Source: Bradyrhizobium sp. CCGUVB1N3
GTDB lineage: Bacteria > Pseudomonadota > Alphaproteobacteria > Rhizobiales > Xanthobacteraceae
Assembly: GCF_024199925.1 (NCBI RefSeq)
Contig: NZ_JANADR010000001.1
Span: 3,534,001-3,598,000 of the forward strand
DNA length: 64,000 bases
Direction: 5' to 3'
Below, one piece after another: positions 62,019-64,000 of the stretch. The position numbers and the translations under genes were made by a program. Every line of letters starts with the position of its first letter. Position 1 is the first letter of the stretch. The notes below the pieces were generated by a model that was given only the letters and a program-made list of their open reading frames with translations, did no database searches and was not told where the DNA came from.

Positions 62019-62101
62019 TGCGTTTCTCGGGCAGATCAGCACCAAGATGCGATCATCGCGCAGAAGGCCAACCGATGGTGCCGCCTCTCCGCTTCCGCGA
62101 T

Positions 62102-62770
62102 TCAGTCCTTTCTGACGTAGCGCCAGAGCAGATCAGCGATTTCGTCGCGGCGCTGAGCTCTCGCCTTTGGCGACGACATGTCCCAGGCGAATTGCGCCTC
62201 GAAGGTGTGACGGTTGGCGACCGAGAAGAAGCACAGCGCGTTCAGCGTCATGTGCAGTTCGATCGGATCGAGGCCGGGCCGGATCACGCCGCCAGCAACG
62301 CCGCGCTCGAGCACCTTGGCAATCTGGCTGATGCTCGGCCGCGTCATCTCCTTGAGTTTTTGGCTGCTGGTGATGTGCCGCCCGCGATGGATGTTCTCGA
62401 TCGTGACGAGGCGGACGAATTGCGGATGGGCCTGGTCGAAATCGAAGGTGAATTCGGCCAGCCTGCGGATCGCGGCCTCCGGCTCCAGCTCGTCGAGATG
62501 AAGATCCTCCTCGGCAGCGCGCATCTTGGCATAAGCCATCTCGAGCACTGCGATGAACAGCTCTTCCTTTGAGTTGAAGTAGTAGAAGATCAGCCGCTTG
62601 GTGATGCTGGCGCGGGCGGCGATGGCATCGGTGTTGCCACCGAGCAGGCCATTCTCGGCGAATTCCTCGAAGGCAATGTCGAGGATCTCCTGCCGCGTTC
62701 GCTCGCGGTCGCGCCGCTTGATCGGCGCAGGCTTGGCGCCCCGCGCGGGCTGCTTCTTCACGCCTGGCAT
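62102..62770 (-). CDS. TetR/AcrR-family regulator
   Basis: 222 residues. The N-terminal helix-turn-helix lies near residues 25-70, with EILDIAFEEFAENGLLGGNT, DAIAARASITKRLIFYYFNS and KEELF. The C-terminal helical domain binds an unknown effector. A basic tail precedes the HTH (KKQPARGAKPAPIKRRDRER). It is divergent from the oxidoreductase at 62999; tandem 21-bp repeats between them are probable binding sites. Confidence 0.93.
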   Translation of the reverse strand: MPGVKKQPARGAKPAPIKRRDRERTRQEILDIAFEEFAENGLLGGNTDAIAARASITKRLIFYYFNSKEELFIAVLEMAYAKMRAAEEDLHLDELEPEAAIRRLAEFTFDFDQAHPQFVRLVTIENIHRGRHITSSQKLKEMTRPSISQIAKVLERGVAGGVIRPGLDPIELHMTLNALCFFSVANRHTFEAQFAWDMSSPKARAQRRDEIADLLWRYVRKD

Positions 62771-62838
62771 CTGGCAGTTCGGTCCTTCGTGGCGGCCGCA
62801 AGCCGCCTCGCCTCCATCAATAGCTCAATCGAAGGCCC

Positions 62839-62867
62839 TTGACATCAATTATCCTACCGATTAATTA
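62839..62867 (+). promoter_or_regulatory. Candidate promoter of the oxidoreductase gene
   Basis: TTGACA (62839-62844), a perfect -35 hexamer, is followed after 17 bases by TAATTA (62862-62867) as a -10 region. The first 21-bp repeat covers the -10 part. Confidence 0.55.
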
Positions 62868-62890
62868 CTAATTATCCTGCTGATTAATTA
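62847..62890. promoter_or_regulatory. Two 21-bp direct repeats, probable TetR operators
   Basis: AATTATCCTACCGATTAATT at 62847 and AATTATCCTGCTGATTAATT at 62870, each followed by A, match at 19 of 21 positions, and start 23 bases apart. Each unit carries an internal AATTA/TAATT symmetry. They lie between the divergent TetR and oxidoreductase genes and overlap the promoter. Confidence 0.65.
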
Positions 62891-62898
62891 TGTAGACG

Positions 62899-62997
62899 AT
62901 GATGACCCCGCTCGGCCTTGCCCATCTCACCGCATTGCAGCTCGCGCCGCCGGTCGCCGAAGCTGTCGCGGCTGGGCCTAACCAACGGAAGACATGA
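62899..62997 (+). pseudogene. Remnant of a sugar-phosphate isomerase-like gene
   Basis: 32 codons, MMTPLGLAHLTALQLAPPVA to the stop. PLGLAHLTAL resembles the start of TIM-barrel isomerase/epimerase family proteins, which often sit beside Gfo/Idh/MocA oxidoreductases. The rest of such a gene is missing. The stop is one base before the oxidoreductase start, so the frame could also act as a leader for coupled translation. Confidence 0.4.
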
Positions 62998-62998
62998 C

Positions 62999-64000
62999 AT
63001 GACCAGAATCAGGATTGGCGTCATCGGCGCGGGATTGATCGGGCGCAAGCATCTGCGCAAGCTGGCCGAGCACAGCAACTATGAGCTCGTCGGCATCGCT
63101 GACGTGAATGCCAAGCAGGTCGCAGCCGAGCAACCCGGCGCGCGCGTCTTCGAGGATTACCGAAAGCTGCTCGACGAGGCGCGGCCAGAGGCCGTGATCA
63201 TCGCCTCCCCCAATCAGCTTCACGCCGAGAACGGCATCGCCTGCGCGAGGCGCGGCATCCACATCCTGATCGAGAAGCCGGTCACCGATACGCTGCAGAC
63301 CTCCGCCGATCTGATCGCCGAGGTCCGCAAGGCCGGCATCAAGTCGCTGGTCGGCCATCACCGCCGCCATCATGAGCAGGTGAAGGCGTTGAAGGCGCTG
63401 GTTGCACAGGGCCGGATCGGCGATGTCGTCGGCGTCTCGGCGATCTGGGCGACGCACAAGCCGGCCGAGTATTTCAAGATTGCGCCCTGGCGGTCGCAGG
63501 CCGGTGGCGGCCCGATCCTGATCAACCTGATCCACGAGATCGATTTCATGCGATTCGCGATCGGCGAGATCGTCGCCGTCTCGGCGATCGCCGCAAACCG
63601 CCAGCGCAGCTTTGCAGTGGAGGACACCGCGGCAGCGTTGGTGGAATTCGAGAACGGCGCGCTCGGCACGTTCTTCCTCAGCGATTGCGCGGTCAGCCCC
63701 TGGACGATGGAGCAGGGGCTCGGCGAGTCGCCGGAGTTTCCCTATAGCGGGCAGAGCAGCTACCGCGTGATGGGCCGCCGCGGCACGCTCGAATTTCCGA
63801 GCCTCGATCAATGGATCCAGGCCAATGACGCGCAGGACTGGAACAAGCCGATCCAGGCTCAGGCCAACCATGCCGGCTCGATCGATCCCTATGTCGCCCA
63901 GCTCGATCATTTTCGCGACGTCATCCGCGGTGTGGCGACCTCGCTGCAGCCGGTCGAGGACGGCGCGCGCAGCCTTTTGGTGACGCTCGCCATCGCCGAA
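62999..64000 (+). CDS. Gfo/Idh/MocA-family oxidoreductase (3' end missing)
   Basis: About 334 residues from ATG 62999 to the right edge; no stop is reached. RIGVIGAGLIGRKHLRKLAE is the NAD(P)-binding fold, and ILIEKPVTDTLQTSADLI contains the EKP catalytic Lys. GGGPILINLIHEIDFMRFAI matches the C-terminal substrate-binding domain with the conserved His-Asp pair. Substrates are sugars, inositols or related polyols; not known here. Regulated probably by the divergent TetR protein. Confidence 0.93.
   Translation, partial: MTRIRIGVIGAGLIGRKHLRKLAEHSNYELVGIADVNAKQVAAEQPGARVFEDYRKLLDEARPEAVIIASPNQLHAENGIACARRGIHILIEKPVTDTLQTSADLIAEVRKAGIKSLVGHHRRHHEQVKALKALVAQGRIGDVVGVSAIWATHKPAEYFKIAPWRSQAGGGPILINLIHEIDFMRFAIGEIVAVSAIAANRQRSFAVEDTAAALVEFENGALGTFFLSDCAVSPWTMEQGLGESPEFPYSGQSSYRVMGRRGTLEFPSLDQWIQANDAQDWNKPIQAQANHAGSIDPYVAQLDHFRDVIRGVATSLQPVEDGARSLLVTLAIAE

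Overview
The window looks like a piece of chromosome from a high-GC alphaproteobacterium of the order Hyphomicrobiales, most likely Bradyrhizobium or a close relative. The pointers are a cytochrome b/c1 fusion gene (fbcH) next to the Rieske gene fbcF, a trpE-trpG fusion gene with a Trp-codon leader peptide, a CcrM-type GANTC methyltransferase, a 7-carboxy-7-deazaguanine synthase with the CX14CX2C cluster motif, and many palindromic intergenic repeats of kinds I know from Bradyrhizobium. I see no rRNA, tRNA, CRISPR array, integrase, transposase or prophage. Almost all of it reads as ordinary chromosomal backbone.

Layout. 1-4310: a radical SAM protein cut by the left edge, a phosphoketolase, and a membrane-linked class III nucleotidyl cyclase. 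4311-7389: a small unknown gene, then an AT-richer stretch with a FemAB/GNAT-like transferase and an outer-membrane barrel protein, which may be acquired DNA. 7389-14872: RMD1/DUF155 protein, a divergent glycosyltransferase, a MarR-GNAT fusion behind a long palindrome, moaB, a YpfJ-type zinc peptidase, ccrM, and a GST. 14943-21367: chemoreceptor, NTF2-like protein divergent from a LysR regulator with a perfect palindrome between them, a GST divergent from an FAD monooxygenase, and a cupin. 21752-28434: thioesterase, mutY, a DciA-like DUF721 gene, a DsbA-like oxidoreductase and smc. 28547-33592: Rsm22-like methyltransferase, LemA, M48 peptidase, two tandem uncharacterised P-loop ATPases and a small GIY-YIG protein.

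33710-45889: apt directly behind trpE(G), whose leader encodes a short peptide with two adjacent Trp codons; a dienelactone hydrolase; the bc1 complex genes fbcF-fbcH; trmL, queE and queD (tRNA modification); hemF and a HAD hydrolase; a membrane-anchored unknown and an acidic-tailed YodC-like protein. 46366-51823: a DUF2157/GDYXXLXY pair, then a tightly overlapping leftward operon DUF1285-Nudix-DUF6111-cca-TauE. 52080-58900: a rightward Bat-like operon (MoxR ATPase, DUF58, a BatA/DUF4159 protein and a MIDAS-bearing membrane protein). 58991-61868: a perfect 21-bp Zur-like palindrome followed by a DUF2946 gene and a TonB-dependent receptor, probably a metal uptake unit. 62102-64000: a TetR regulator divergent from a Gfo/Idh/MocA oxidoreductase cut by the right edge, with two 21-bp direct repeats between them and a tiny ORF that resembles the start of a sugar-phosphate isomerase.

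The best leads for something undescribed are the two tandem P-loop ATPases at 31697-33178, the Zur-like DUF2946/TonB unit, the several well-formed operator candidates, and a 25-bp sequence that occurs identically at 830 and 46102 and in both places opens a micro-ORF. All functional calls come from reading motifs by eye; no database search was run.
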